Shown here: in pieces, positions 33,496-41,294 of the stretch
Layout: each line of letters starts with the position of its first letter
Numbering within the stretch: position 1 is the first letter of the stretch
Source of the DNA: an uncultured Bacteroidota bacterium
GTDB taxonomy: Bacteria > Bacteroidota > Bacteroidia > Flavobacteriales > Flavobacteriaceae
Length of the DNA: 64,000 nt
NCBI GenBank assembly: GCA_902595825.1
Contig: CACJRP010000005.1
Location: 1-64,000, forward strand
Direction of reading: 5' to 3'
The notes under the pieces: generated by a model
Told to the model about the DNA's origin: nothing
What the model saw: only the letters and a program-made list of their open reading frames with translations
Database searches by the model: none
Translations under genes and position numbers: made by a program

Positions 33496-34539
33496 ATGGA
33501 CCAAATAAAATCTAAAACTATGGGTGTCTCTAAACAATTAGAGGTTCTAAAAAATGGTGTTTTTTCAAATGGAAAACTCCCACTTTTTAAGGACAAACTT
33601 AAAGAGGTTAATATACCAGATATTAAAAAAGGACAGTTAAAAATTCTTCAATTAAATATTGGGTATATGTGCAATCAGACATGTTCTCATTGCCATGTTG
33701 ATGCTGGACCGAGCAGAAAAGAAATGATGTCTATAGAAGTTTTAAATAGGTGTTTAAATCTAATGATAGAAAATAAAATTGAAACCGTAGATATTACAGG
33801 TGGGGCTCCAGAAATGCATCCAAACTTTAGTTGGTTTGTCCGAAGTATTAGAGAGAAAACCAAAGTAGATGAAATTATAGTTCGTTCTAACTTGACTATA
33901 ATTTTAGCAAATAAAAAATTTTTTGATCTACCAAATTTTTTTGCCGATAATAGAATTCATATTATTTCATCCCTCCCTTTTTATAACAAGGAAAAAACCG
34001 ATAATCAAAGAGGAAAAGGAGTTTTTGATAAATCCATTTCAGCGCTAAAAAAATTAAATAAAGTAGGATATGGAAAAGCCAACTCTAACTTGAAATTAGA
34101 TTTGGTTTATAATCCTTCAGGAGCATTTTTACCTCCAGATCAAAGTTTGTTGGAGATAAAATTTAAAGAAAAACTATATACTGATTTTAAAATAGAATTT
34201 AATAATCTATTTACGATAACAAATCTTCCAATAAGTAGATTTTTGGACTATTTAATAGCTTCTGAAAATTATGAAGAATATATGGAAACTCTTGTTAATC
34301 GTTTTAATCCAAATGCCACAAAGGAACTTATGTGTAAAAATACAATTTCGGTTAGTTGGGAAGGGAATATTTACGATTGTGATTTTAATCAAATGTTAGA
34401 TCTTAAAATAAATTCAAAAAATAGTACAATTTTCAATTGTAAAATCGAAGGATTAGTCGACAAAAAAGTTGAGGTTTCTCAGCATTGTTATGGATGTACC
34501 GCTGGAGCAGGGAGTAGTTGTCAAGGAACCATAGCTTAA
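33496..34539 (+). CDS. arsS: Arsenosugar biosynthesis radical SAM protein ArsS
   Basis: 347-residue radical SAM enzyme. The 4Fe-4S motif is CNQTCSHCHVDAGP (Cx3Cx2C, near residue 57). The C-terminal Cys-rich part has CKNTISVSWEGNIYDCDF and the family-defining CYGCTAGAGSSCQG. Characterised ArsS uses SAM to add a 5'-deoxyadenosyl group to dimethylarsenite, making the nucleoside precursor of arsenosugars. Some family members carry selenocysteine in this C-terminal motif; here it reads as Cys. Followed 7 bases later by the TIGR04282-type transferase. Subfamily call by motif and context. Confidence 0.9.
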   Translation: MDQIKSKTMGVSKQLEVLKNGVFSNGKLPLFKDKLKEVNIPDIKKGQLKILQLNIGYMCNQTCSHCHVDAGPSRKEMMSIEVLNRCLNLMIENKIETVDITGGAPEMHPNFSWFVRSIREKTKVDEIIVRSNLTIILANKKFFDLPNFFADNRIHIISSLPFYNKEKTDNQRGKGVFDKSISALKKLNKVGYGKANSNLKLDLVYNPSGAFLPPDQSLLEIKFKEKLYTDFKIEFNNLFTITNLPISRFLDYLIASENYEEYMETLVNRFNPNATKELMCKNTISVSWEGNIYDCDFNQMLDLKINSKNSTIFNCKIEGLVDKKVEVSQHCYGCTAGAGSSCQGTIA

Positions 34540-34546
34540 AGTAATT

Positions 34547-35149
34547 ATGAAAAAAAATCCTTTAGTATTGGTGTTCTGCAAAAACCAAATAATAGGCAAG
34601 GTAAAATCAAGATTGGCTTTAAAAATCGGTAAACAAAAAGCCCTTTTCGTCTATTCCAATCTTGTAAATAAAACTGCTTCTATAGTTAACAGTTTGTCTT
34701 CAGATGTACATGTATATTATTCAGATTATATTGAAGAAAATGATGATTTTAAATCTCCAAAAATTAAAAAATTTATTCAAAAAGGAAATAATTTGGGAGA
34801 TAGATTGATAAATGCATTAAGTATAAGCTTTAAAAATTTTTCGCCAGTAATTATAATTGGTTCTGATCTGTGGGAATTGGAGATTAGTGATATAGAAGAC
34901 GCTTTTAGAATTCTAAAAAATAAGAATGTTGTCATTGGCCCCTCAACTGATGGAGGATATTATTTAATTGGAATGAATTATTTAGATACTAAGATTTTTG
35001 AAAATAAGAATTGGGGAGAGGAAAGCGTTTTAAACGACACCATAAGGGATATTGATGATAAAACAAATATTCATTTACTAGATGAAAAAACTGATATAGA
35101 TACTTATGATGACTTGTATCAGTTCCCAGATCTAAAAATTAAATTATGA
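34547..35149 (+). CDS. TIGR04282-type (DUF2064) arsenosugar-associated transferase
   Basis: 200-residue GT-A-like transferase of the rSAM-associated transferase 1 family. Typical motifs: the N-terminal GKVKSRLA, a central IIIGSDLWELEI (normally GTDCPEL-like, here lacking Cys-Pro) and PSTDGGYYLIGM. It resembles nucleotidyltransferases such as CofC/MobA. Its stop overlaps the next start by four bases (ATGA-type). The reaction is unproven; the position after arsS suggests a step from the arsenic-containing ribose towards glycosylated arsenosugar. Confidence 0.86.
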   Translation: MKKNPLVLVFCKNQIIGKVKSRLALKIGKQKALFVYSNLVNKTASIVNSLSSDVHVYYSDYIEENDDFKSPKIKKFIQKGNNLGDRLINALSISFKNFSPVIIIGSDLWELEISDIEDAFRILKNKNVVIGPSTDGGYYLIGMNYLDTKIFENKNWGEESVLNDTIRDIDDKTNIHLLDEKTDIDTYDDLYQFPDLKIKL

Positions 35150-35964
35150 ATTCAAAGGAGAAGATAGAAGAGTCAATAGAACATATTTTACAAAATAAAA
35201 TAAAAAAATGTGACCTTGGGGTTGTTATTGGTACGGGCCTAGGAGGTCTTGTTAACTCAGTAAATATTATTACTGAGATCCCATACTCATCAATTCCTCA
35301 TTTCCCAATTTCAAAAATGGAAATGCAAAATTCAAGAATTATTTTCGGTAAGATAAACTCAAGAGAAATCTTAATTTTTGATGGAAGATTTCATAAATAC
35401 GAGGATTTAAACTACTTCCAAATTACTTACCCTATTTATATCATGAGTCAACTTGGCGTTAATAAATTAATAATTACAAATGCTGCAGGAGGAATAGATT
35501 TAAAATTAAAAAAAGGACAACTCATGATAATCAAAGATCATATAAATCTACAAGGTGGATCTCCACTAGCAGAAAAAGAAAATTTTGGGATGGGTGAAAG
35601 ATTTGTTGATATGAGCAGACCCTATTCAAAAGATTTAATTGAAAAAGTGGTTTATATATCAAACCAATCTAAAATTAAAATCGATTTAGGAGTCTATGCA
35701 TGCGTTCTGGGACCACAACTAGAAACATCGGCAGAATATAAATATCTTAGAATAATTGGAGCGGATGCAGTTGGAATGTCGACCGTACCAGAAATAATTG
35801 TCGCTAATCAGCTTGGAATAGAGTGCCTGGCTATTTCAGTAATTACTGATTTGTGTGATCCAGATAATCTTGAGCAAATAAATATTAAAGAAATAATTGA
35901 GATGGGTAAAAAGGGAGAAAAACGACTTTTAAAAATTTTATTTGAACTAGTAAAAGATATATAA
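35146..35964 (+). CDS. Purine nucleoside phosphorylase, arsenosugar-operon copy
   Basis: 272-residue trimeric-type PNP cleaving purine nucleosides with phosphate. Motifs: VVIGTGLGGLVN (phosphate loop), ITNAAGGID, LGPQLETSAEYK and GADAVGMSTVPEI (purine/Met site), AISVITDLCDP. It overlaps the transferase gene by four bases and is followed two bases later by DUF547, so it belongs to the operon. A phosphorolytic enzyme here could split the adenine from the ArsS product, dimethylarsinoyl-deoxyadenosine, rather than serve general salvage. That role is inferred. Confidence 0.92.
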   Translation: MNSKEKIEESIEHILQNKIKKCDLGVVIGTGLGGLVNSVNIITEIPYSSIPHFPISKMEMQNSRIIFGKINSREILIFDGRFHKYEDLNYFQITYPIYIMSQLGVNKLIITNAAGGIDLKLKKGQLMIIKDHINLQGGSPLAEKENFGMGERFVDMSRPYSKDLIEKVVYISNQSKIKIDLGVYACVLGPQLETSAEYKYLRIIGADAVGMSTVPEIIVANQLGIECLAISVITDLCDPDNLEQINIKEIIEMGKKGEKRLLKILFELVKDI

Positions 35965-35965
35965 A

Positions 35966-36685
35966 GTGAATTGCAGAGGTGTATTATTTTTCGTACTATT
36001 TTTTTTTGCATCTAATAGTTTAATCTCACAGAAAAATATACATGATACCTGGGATTCTGAATTAAAAAAATATGTAGATGATGAGGGAAATGTGAACTAT
36101 CGTGTATGGAAAAAAAATTCAAAACTATTAGAAACGTATTTGATAAATTTAGAAAATAATCCTCCAATTAAGCAGTGGACTAAAAATGATTCATTAGCTT
36201 ATTTTATCAACGCATATAATGCTGTTACCGTAAAATTAATTTTGGATAATTATCCATTAAAAAGCATAAAAGATTTAATTATTCCTTGGTGGTTAAAAAG
36301 ATTTAAGCTTAAAAATGAAAAAGTAACACTTAATTTTATTGAACATAAAGTTCTTAGAAAGATGGATGAACCAAGAATTCACTTTGCAATCAATTGTGCA
36401 TCAAGGTCATGTCCTAAACTTCAAAATGCTGCCTATTACTCTCATAGACTAGAAAACCAATTAGAAAATGCAACAACTGAATTTATAAATGATCAAACAA
36501 AGAATAAAATAAGTATAAACCGTTTGATGCTGTCAAAAATCTTTTCTTGGTTTAAGGATGATTTTGGAAATAAGTTTCAATTGCTGAAATTTGTAAACAA
36601 ATATTCTACGACAAAAATTTTGGAAAATGCAAGAATAGAATATTTAAATTATGATTGGGATTTAAATGAAAAATTATTGAAATGA
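35966..36685 (+). CDS. DUF547-domain exported protein
   Basis: 239 residues with a GTG start, a hydrophobic signal (LFFVLFFFASNSLISQ) and a DUF547 domain: DEGNVNYRVWK, YFINAYNAVTVKLILDNYP, and HFAINCASRSCPKLQN with its conserved Cys pair. DUF547 has no settled function; the conserved Cys and Asn resemble a thiol-dependent hydrolase or transglutaminase-like fold. It lies between the phosphorylase and the MerT-like gene, overlapping the latter by four bases. Often found beside ArsS-type genes in Bacteroidota, as I recall. Confidence 0.85.
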   Translation: MNCRGVLFFVLFFFASNSLISQKNIHDTWDSELKKYVDDEGNVNYRVWKKNSKLLETYLINLENNPPIKQWTKNDSLAYFINAYNAVTVKLILDNYPLKSIKDLIIPWWLKRFKLKNEKVTLNFIEHKVLRKMDEPRIHFAINCASRSCPKLQNAAYYSHRLENQLENATTEFINDQTKNKISINRLMLSKIFSWFKDDFGNKFQLLKFVNKYSTTKILENARIEYLNYDWDLNEKLLK

Positions 36686-37095
36686 ATTTTATAAAAAGTA
36701 TTTTTAAGTATGGTATAGCGTCAGCATTCGCAGGAATTGTATGCTGCGTAGCTCCAATGATTTTATTCCAACTTGGTTTAATCGGAGGTATTTATGCTAT
36801 TTCCTTTGCTGATTTTTTTTATAAAACTGACGGATCACTTGGTTTGTTTGGTTGGATAATAAGAATTATAGGGTTACTAATTGTTTGTTATGGTATATAT
36901 AGATTTAACATTAAAGAAGATTGTTCTTTAAATTCAGACAATCAAAAAAGAATTAATAAATTATTATTTTCTGTTTTATTAATAACCTTTTCTCTATCGC
37001 TTTTTCTATCTCTTGAAAAACTATCTTCAATTTACTTTGACGAATATATTGTACCTGCTCAAAAAAAGGAATATCAAGAAAAACTAACTGAGTGA
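36682..37095 (+). CDS. MerT-like small membrane transporter in the arsenosugar operon
   Basis: 137 residues with three hydrophobic segments. The first (GIASAFAGIVCCVAPMILFQLG) carries the vicinal Cys pair CC followed by Pro, as in mercuric transporter MerT. A third helix (LLFSVLLITFSLSLFLSL) precedes a charged tail; a further Cys lies in a cytoplasmic loop (KEDCSLNS). No merP or merA neighbour exists. It overlaps the genes on both sides by four bases. A role moving an arsenic species or another thiophilic metal is inferred from the CC motif and context. Confidence 0.72.
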   Translation: MNFIKSIFKYGIASAFAGIVCCVAPMILFQLGLIGGIYAISFADFFYKTDGSLGLFGWIIRIIGLLIVCYGIYRFNIKEDCSLNSDNQKRINKLLFSVLLITFSLSLFLSLEKLSSIYFDEYIVPAQKKEYQEKLTE

Positions 37096-37793
37096 AAATA
37101 TCAGTTGTTATTCCTGCATTTAATGAGGAGAAAAGTATACCTTACGTTTTGAATGATATCCCGAATTTTGTTAATCTAATTATAGTTTGTGATAATTCAT
37201 CAACCGATAAAACATCTGAAATAGCAAAAAATATGGGTGCTAAAGTAGTTTTTGAAGAGAAAAAAGGCTACGGTAATGCCTGTTTAAAGGCAATTTCATA
37301 TTTAAGAAATCTCAAAGATAAACCTGAAATTGTTGTTTTTATCGATGGAGATTATTCCGACGATCCTAAACAAATGAAAAAAATTGTTGACCCAATATAT
37401 TATGAAGGATATGACCTTGTGTTAGGAGCCAGGACGAAAAGCTTAAGAGATAAAAATTCAATGACAGCACATCAAATTTTTGGTAATTGGTTGGCCTGCT
37501 TTTTAATGAGGATTTTTTTTAATTCTAGGTTCAAAGACCTTGGCCCATTTAGAGCTATTACCTGGGATAAATTGATGCAACTTGATATGCGAGATAAATC
37601 TTTTGGATGGACAATTGAGATGCAAATTAAAGCTTTGATTAAAAATTACAAGTACAAGGAGATAGGTGTTAAATACAAAAAAAGAATAGGAAAATCCAAG
37701 ATATCAGGAACATTAGTAGGATCTATTTTAGCAGGAAAAAAGATTCTATATCTTATTTTTAAATATTATTTGAGAAAAAAAATTGGATTATGA
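37092..37793 (+). CDS. GT2 glycosyltransferase, DPM-synthase-like
   Basis: 233-residue family 2 glycosyltransferase without long membrane helices except a hydrophobic C-terminal stretch. The GT-A site is VVIPAFNEEKSIPYVL, then CDNSSTDKT and the DxD motif FIDGDYSDDP. LGARTKS and FKDLGPFRAI are typical of polyprenyl-phosphate-type transferases. GTG start, overlapping the MerT-like stop by four bases, and itself overlapping the next GT2 by four. Likely makes a lipid-linked or nucleoside-linked sugar; donor and acceptor unknown. Confidence 0.85.
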   Translation: MKISVVIPAFNEEKSIPYVLNDIPNFVNLIIVCDNSSTDKTSEIAKNMGAKVVFEEKKGYGNACLKAISYLRNLKDKPEIVVFIDGDYSDDPKQMKKIVDPIYYEGYDLVLGARTKSLRDKNSMTAHQIFGNWLACFLMRIFFNSRFKDLGPFRAITWDKLMQLDMRDKSFGWTIEMQIKALIKNYKYKEIGVKYKKRIGKSKISGTLVGSILAGKKILYLIFKYYLRKKIGL

Positions 37794-39292
37794 TAGCAAT
37801 AAATATTTTAACAATTTTCTTTATAATTATTTATTCAGTTTGCTCTGTATCAATATTTTTTTTTAGTCTTATACAACTTGACTTATTTTTAAATTACAAA
37901 AAGAGCAAAACTAAAGAAAAGAACATAATTTTAAAAAATTTTAAAAACCTTCCATTCGTAACAGTCCAACTACCAATTTACAATGAACAAAATGTTATAA
38001 AAAGATTGTTAGATGCGGTAGTTAAAATAGATTATCCAAGTGATAAAATTGAAATACAGGTTTTAGACGATTCAGATGATTATTCAACAATTTATGTCAA
38101 AAATTTAATTTCAAAATTAAAAAGGAAAACTAATCTTAAAATAAACCATATAATTAGAAAAAAAAGAGAAGGATATAAAGCTGGAGCCTTGAAGTATGGT
38201 CTCAAACTTGCAAAAGGTAATTATATTGCAATTTTTGATGCAGATTTCATCCCAAAAAGCGATTGGCTAAAAAAAACAATTTGTGGATTCAAAGATCCAA
38301 AAATTGGAGCTGTTCAAACTAAATGGAATCATATAAACAAAGATTTTTCACTATTAACGAAAATTCAGGCTTTTGCACTTGATATTCACTTCACCTTGGA
38401 GCAAGTAGGAAGAAGTTTTAATAGTTGTTTTTTGAATTTCAACGGTACCGCAGGGATTTGGAGAAAAGAAGCAATTTTAACGTCTGGGAATTGGAAAGAT
38501 GATACATTAACTGAAGATCTTGATTTAAGCTATAGAGCGCAATTAAAAGGTTGGAGAATAAGATATATGGAATCAATTAATGCTCCAGCCGAAATTCCTT
38601 TTTTAATTAATGCAATTAAATCTCAACAATTTAGATGGAATAAAGGAGGTGCTGAAAATTTTAAAAAGCATTTTACGAATATTTTGAAAAATAATGATTT
38701 AAAATTTTCGACTAAACTGCATTGTATTTTTCATCTATTTAGCAGTAGTCTTTTTCTAAGTATCTTTTTATTATCATTTCTAAGTGTTCCTCTCTCCCTT
38801 GTATCAAACCTAACCAACAAGTTCAATTGGTTCTTTAATTTCTCTTCACTTTTTGTTATTAGCACATTTATTTTTTTTTATGTATACTGGGAACTTTATA
38901 AATTAATAAACAAAGAAAAAGTCAATTCGTTTTTCGAATACACAAAAATTTTTATTTCCTTTTATTCAATTTCAGGAGCTTTTGCTTTTCAAAATTCAGT
39001 AGCAGTTTTGCAAGGATTTATAGGAAAAAAATCCCAATTTGTAAGAACACCTAAATTTAATTTGACTTCTAGAGAAACCAACTTGAGAGGAAAAAAATAT
39101 GTAAATGAAACTAGATCAGATTATCATATAACCGAAGGTTTTCTAGCTCTTTATTTTTTAATAAGTATTATTACCACAGTTTTGTTTGCAAATAGGAACT
39201 TTGGATTTTTGCCTTTTCATTTATTTCTATTTTTTGGATATACCTACATTTTTGTTTGTTCATTAAGAAAATTTCGTAGTGGAGTTAAATAA
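37790..39292 (+). CDS. Processive-type GT2 membrane glycosyltransferase (cellulose-synthase-like)
   Basis: 500 residues. One N-terminal helix (ILTIFFIIIYSVCSVSIFFF) is followed by a cytoplasmic GT2 domain with QLPIYNEQNVIKRLL, VLDDSDD, FDADFIPK, the acceptor TEDLDLSYRA and the processivity-type QQFRWNKGG (QxxRW), then several C-terminal helices. Architecture matches ceramide glucosyltransferase/cellulose-synthase-like enzymes. No PilZ domain. It overlaps the preceding and following genes. A lipid or polymer product is expected; its role in an arsenosugar operon is unexplained. Confidence 0.85.
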   Translation: MIAINILTIFFIIIYSVCSVSIFFFSLIQLDLFLNYKKSKTKEKNIILKNFKNLPFVTVQLPIYNEQNVIKRLLDAVVKIDYPSDKIEIQVLDDSDDYSTIYVKNLISKLKRKTNLKINHIIRKKREGYKAGALKYGLKLAKGNYIAIFDADFIPKSDWLKKTICGFKDPKIGAVQTKWNHINKDFSLLTKIQAFALDIHFTLEQVGRSFNSCFLNFNGTAGIWRKEAILTSGNWKDDTLTEDLDLSYRAQLKGWRIRYMESINAPAEIPFLINAIKSQQFRWNKGGAENFKKHFTNILKNNDLKFSTKLHCIFHLFSSSLFLSIFLLSFLSVPLSLVSNLTNKFNWFFNFSSLFVISTFIFFYVYWELYKLINKEKVNSFFEYTKIFISFYSISGAFAFQNSVAVLQGFIGKKSQFVRTPKFNLTSRETNLRGKKYVNETRSDYHITEGFLALYFLISIITTVLFANRNFGFLPFHLFLFFGYTYIFVCSLRKFRSGVK

Positions 39293-40607
39293 AATATTCT
39301 ATTTTTCATTACTACTTTTGACATATTATTTTAGTGGATATATTTTTGAAAGACATGAAACGGTAATTATTTTTTTTCTTTTTTTCTCATGTTTTGCAAT
39401 TACTTTTTTAGTGTCAAAAAAATTGTCAATAAACGAAATCCTTTTTTTTGGTATTTCTTTCAGACTGGTTTTATTTTTTGCCTATCCCTGGCTGTCTGAG
39501 GATTTTTACAGATTTATTTGGGATGGATTTCTAATTGGTGAGAATATTAACCCATATCAATATACACCATACGAATTGATGAACTATGGGGGGATTATAG
39601 AAACAAAAAATATTTTTGAAGAATTATATTTTAAAATGAGTACTTTAAATAGTTTGAACTATAGTCCTTACCCACCAATAAATCAGTTTTTATTTTTCTT
39701 ATCCACTTCGTTTAAAAAAGACATTTTCTTCAGTTTAATTTTTATGAGGTCATTAATAATTCTATCTGATATACTAAACTTTTTTGTAGGACGTGGAATA
39801 TTAAAAAAATTAAAATTAAAAGAAGAAAAGATTTTATGGTATTTTTTAAACCCGCTTGTAATTATTGAGCTAACCGGGAATTTACATTTTGAAGGATTCA
39901 TGTTGACCTTTTTTGGTTTTGGAATCCTTTTATTTTTGGAAAACAAAAAGCTATTTGCACTTTTCCCTCTTGCTTTTTCTGTTGGCACAAAATTAATAAC
40001 ACTAATTATTATTCCTTTTATTTTAAATCAAAAGAAAATAAATGAAAATTTGAAAATGATGATTCCTTTCTCTGTATTACTGTTTTTTATTTTCTTTTTC
40101 CCAATTGGGAATCATAATCTACCAAACTTTTATAATACTATTAAATTGTGGTTTTCTACTCTTGAATTCAATGGAAGTGTATACTATATAATTAGATATC
40201 TTGGTTATAAAATAAAGGGATACAACATTATAAAAAGTGTTGGTTTGGTTACCCCATTAATTACTACCATAACTGTACTTTACCTAATATTTAACAAAAA
40301 AAAAGAAACAAAGGTAACCCTAGAGGATATGTTCTTACTACTTACCTTTTTCTACTTGATATCGATGGTTGTACACCCATGGTATATTATTACAATTTTA
40401 TATTTGGGTCTTTTTACGAAGTACAATTTTCAAATTATATGGAGCGCTTTAATTTTTTTGACCTATTCTGCTTATCAAAATTCTAAAGTCGATGAAAATT
40501 TTTATTTAATAGGATTAGAATATATTATTGTCTTTGGATTTTTTATTTATGAATTTTTTGGACGAGAAAGAATTAAAACATTTTTAAAAAAGAAATTTCT
40601 TTTGTAG
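39279..40607 (+). CDS. Multi-pass membrane glycosyltransferase (GT-C-like)
   Basis: 442 residues, about ten hydrophobic segments. It has an early luminal-loop region with the acidic SEDFYRFIWDG, as in polyprenol-phosphate mannosyltransferases (GT-C), and a later VVHPWYIITILYLG, a pattern shared with Bacteroidota mannosyltransferase-like proteins. GTG start overlaps the GT2 gene by 14 bases, ending the operon. Its 3' end overlaps the convergent pseudouridine-synthase-like gene by 35 bases. It probably transfers a sugar from a lipid carrier outside the membrane; substrate unknown. Confidence 0.75.
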   Translation: MELNKIFYFSLLLLTYYFSGYIFERHETVIIFFLFFSCFAITFLVSKKLSINEILFFGISFRLVLFFAYPWLSEDFYRFIWDGFLIGENINPYQYTPYELMNYGGIIETKNIFEELYFKMSTLNSLNYSPYPPINQFLFFLSTSFKKDIFFSLIFMRSLIILSDILNFFVGRGILKKLKLKEEKILWYFLNPLVIIELTGNLHFEGFMLTFFGFGILLFLENKKLFALFPLAFSVGTKLITLIIIPFILNQKKINENLKMMIPFSVLLFFIFFFPIGNHNLPNFYNTIKLWFSTLEFNGSVYYIIRYLGYKIKGYNIIKSVGLVTPLITTITVLYLIFNKKKETKVTLEDMFLLLTFFYLISMVVHPWYIITILYLGLFTKYNFQIIWSALIFLTYSAYQNSKVDENFYLIGLEYIIVFGFFIYEFFGRERIKTFLKKKFLL

Positions 40608-41289
40608 TTAAAATTCTCCATTTACCACGTTCTAATTTTTTTTTATTAAAATTTAAAATGGAAACAACATCGTATTTAATTACATTGTAGTTAAATTTTT
40701 TAAAAAAATTTAAGATGTAGTTCCCCTGAATTAGTGAAGTTTCAATTCCAATTATATTTTTGGGTTTGTTAACAACATAATCAATTTTTCTAACCATTAT
40801 TTTTTTTGATACTCCCCCAGAAATATATTTTTTGATTTTATTCATATCAATAGATGATATTTCATTTTTCAAATTCACTTGGTAGATGATTTTTATTTTA
40901 AGGGGGTTTTTTTTTAATTTCTCAATAAGTTGAAGGTCGTTAGAAAAAAACACTAAACCAAGATTTGATCTTCCTAATGAAAATAAAGTTTTTAATTTAT
41001 TAGAATTTTTAATTGAAATCAGGTCCGTACATAATCTATGTTGACTTTTTTCGTTTGTAGTAGCTAAATAACCTTTTGGTTTATTGAGAATTATATAAAT
41101 ATTTTTTTGTCCAGTAACTTCTTGACCATTAAAATAAACCTTATCACCACTTTTTATTTTATATCCTAATTGGTTAATTATTTTATTATTAACCTTCACC
41201 TCTCCCATTGAAATATACATGTCCGCCTCTCTTCTTGAACACAAACCGGAATTAGAAATAAACTTATTTAATCTTATTAATTCTTTCAC
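40573..41289 (-). CDS. RsuA/RluB-family protein lacking the catalytic aspartate
   Basis: 238 residues: an N-terminal S4 RNA-binding domain (RLNKFISNSGLCSRREADMY) and a pseudouridine synthase fold (YIILNKPKGYLATT). Where RsuA/RluB enzymes have GRLDxxTxGLLLLTND, this protein reads GRSNLGLVFFSND: three residues are missing and the catalytic Asp is not there. The codons (GGA AGA TCA AAT CTT GGT) are clear, with no frameshift. It is therefore probably an inactive RNA-binding relative. GTG start; 5 bases after the kinase gene. The mevalonate genes lie upstream on the same strand. Confidence 0.85.
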   Translation of the reverse strand: MKELIRLNKFISNSGLCSRREADMYISMGEVKVNNKIINQLGYKIKSGDKVYFNGQEVTGQKNIYIILNKPKGYLATTNEKSQHRLCTDLISIKNSNKLKTLFSLGRSNLGLVFFSNDLQLIEKLKKNPLKIKIIYQVNLKNEISSIDMNKIKKYISGGVSKKIMVRKIDYVVNKPKNIIGIETSLIQGNYILNFFKKFNYNVIKYDVVSILNFNKKKLERGKWRILTTKEISFLKMF

Positions 41290-41294
41290 AAAAT

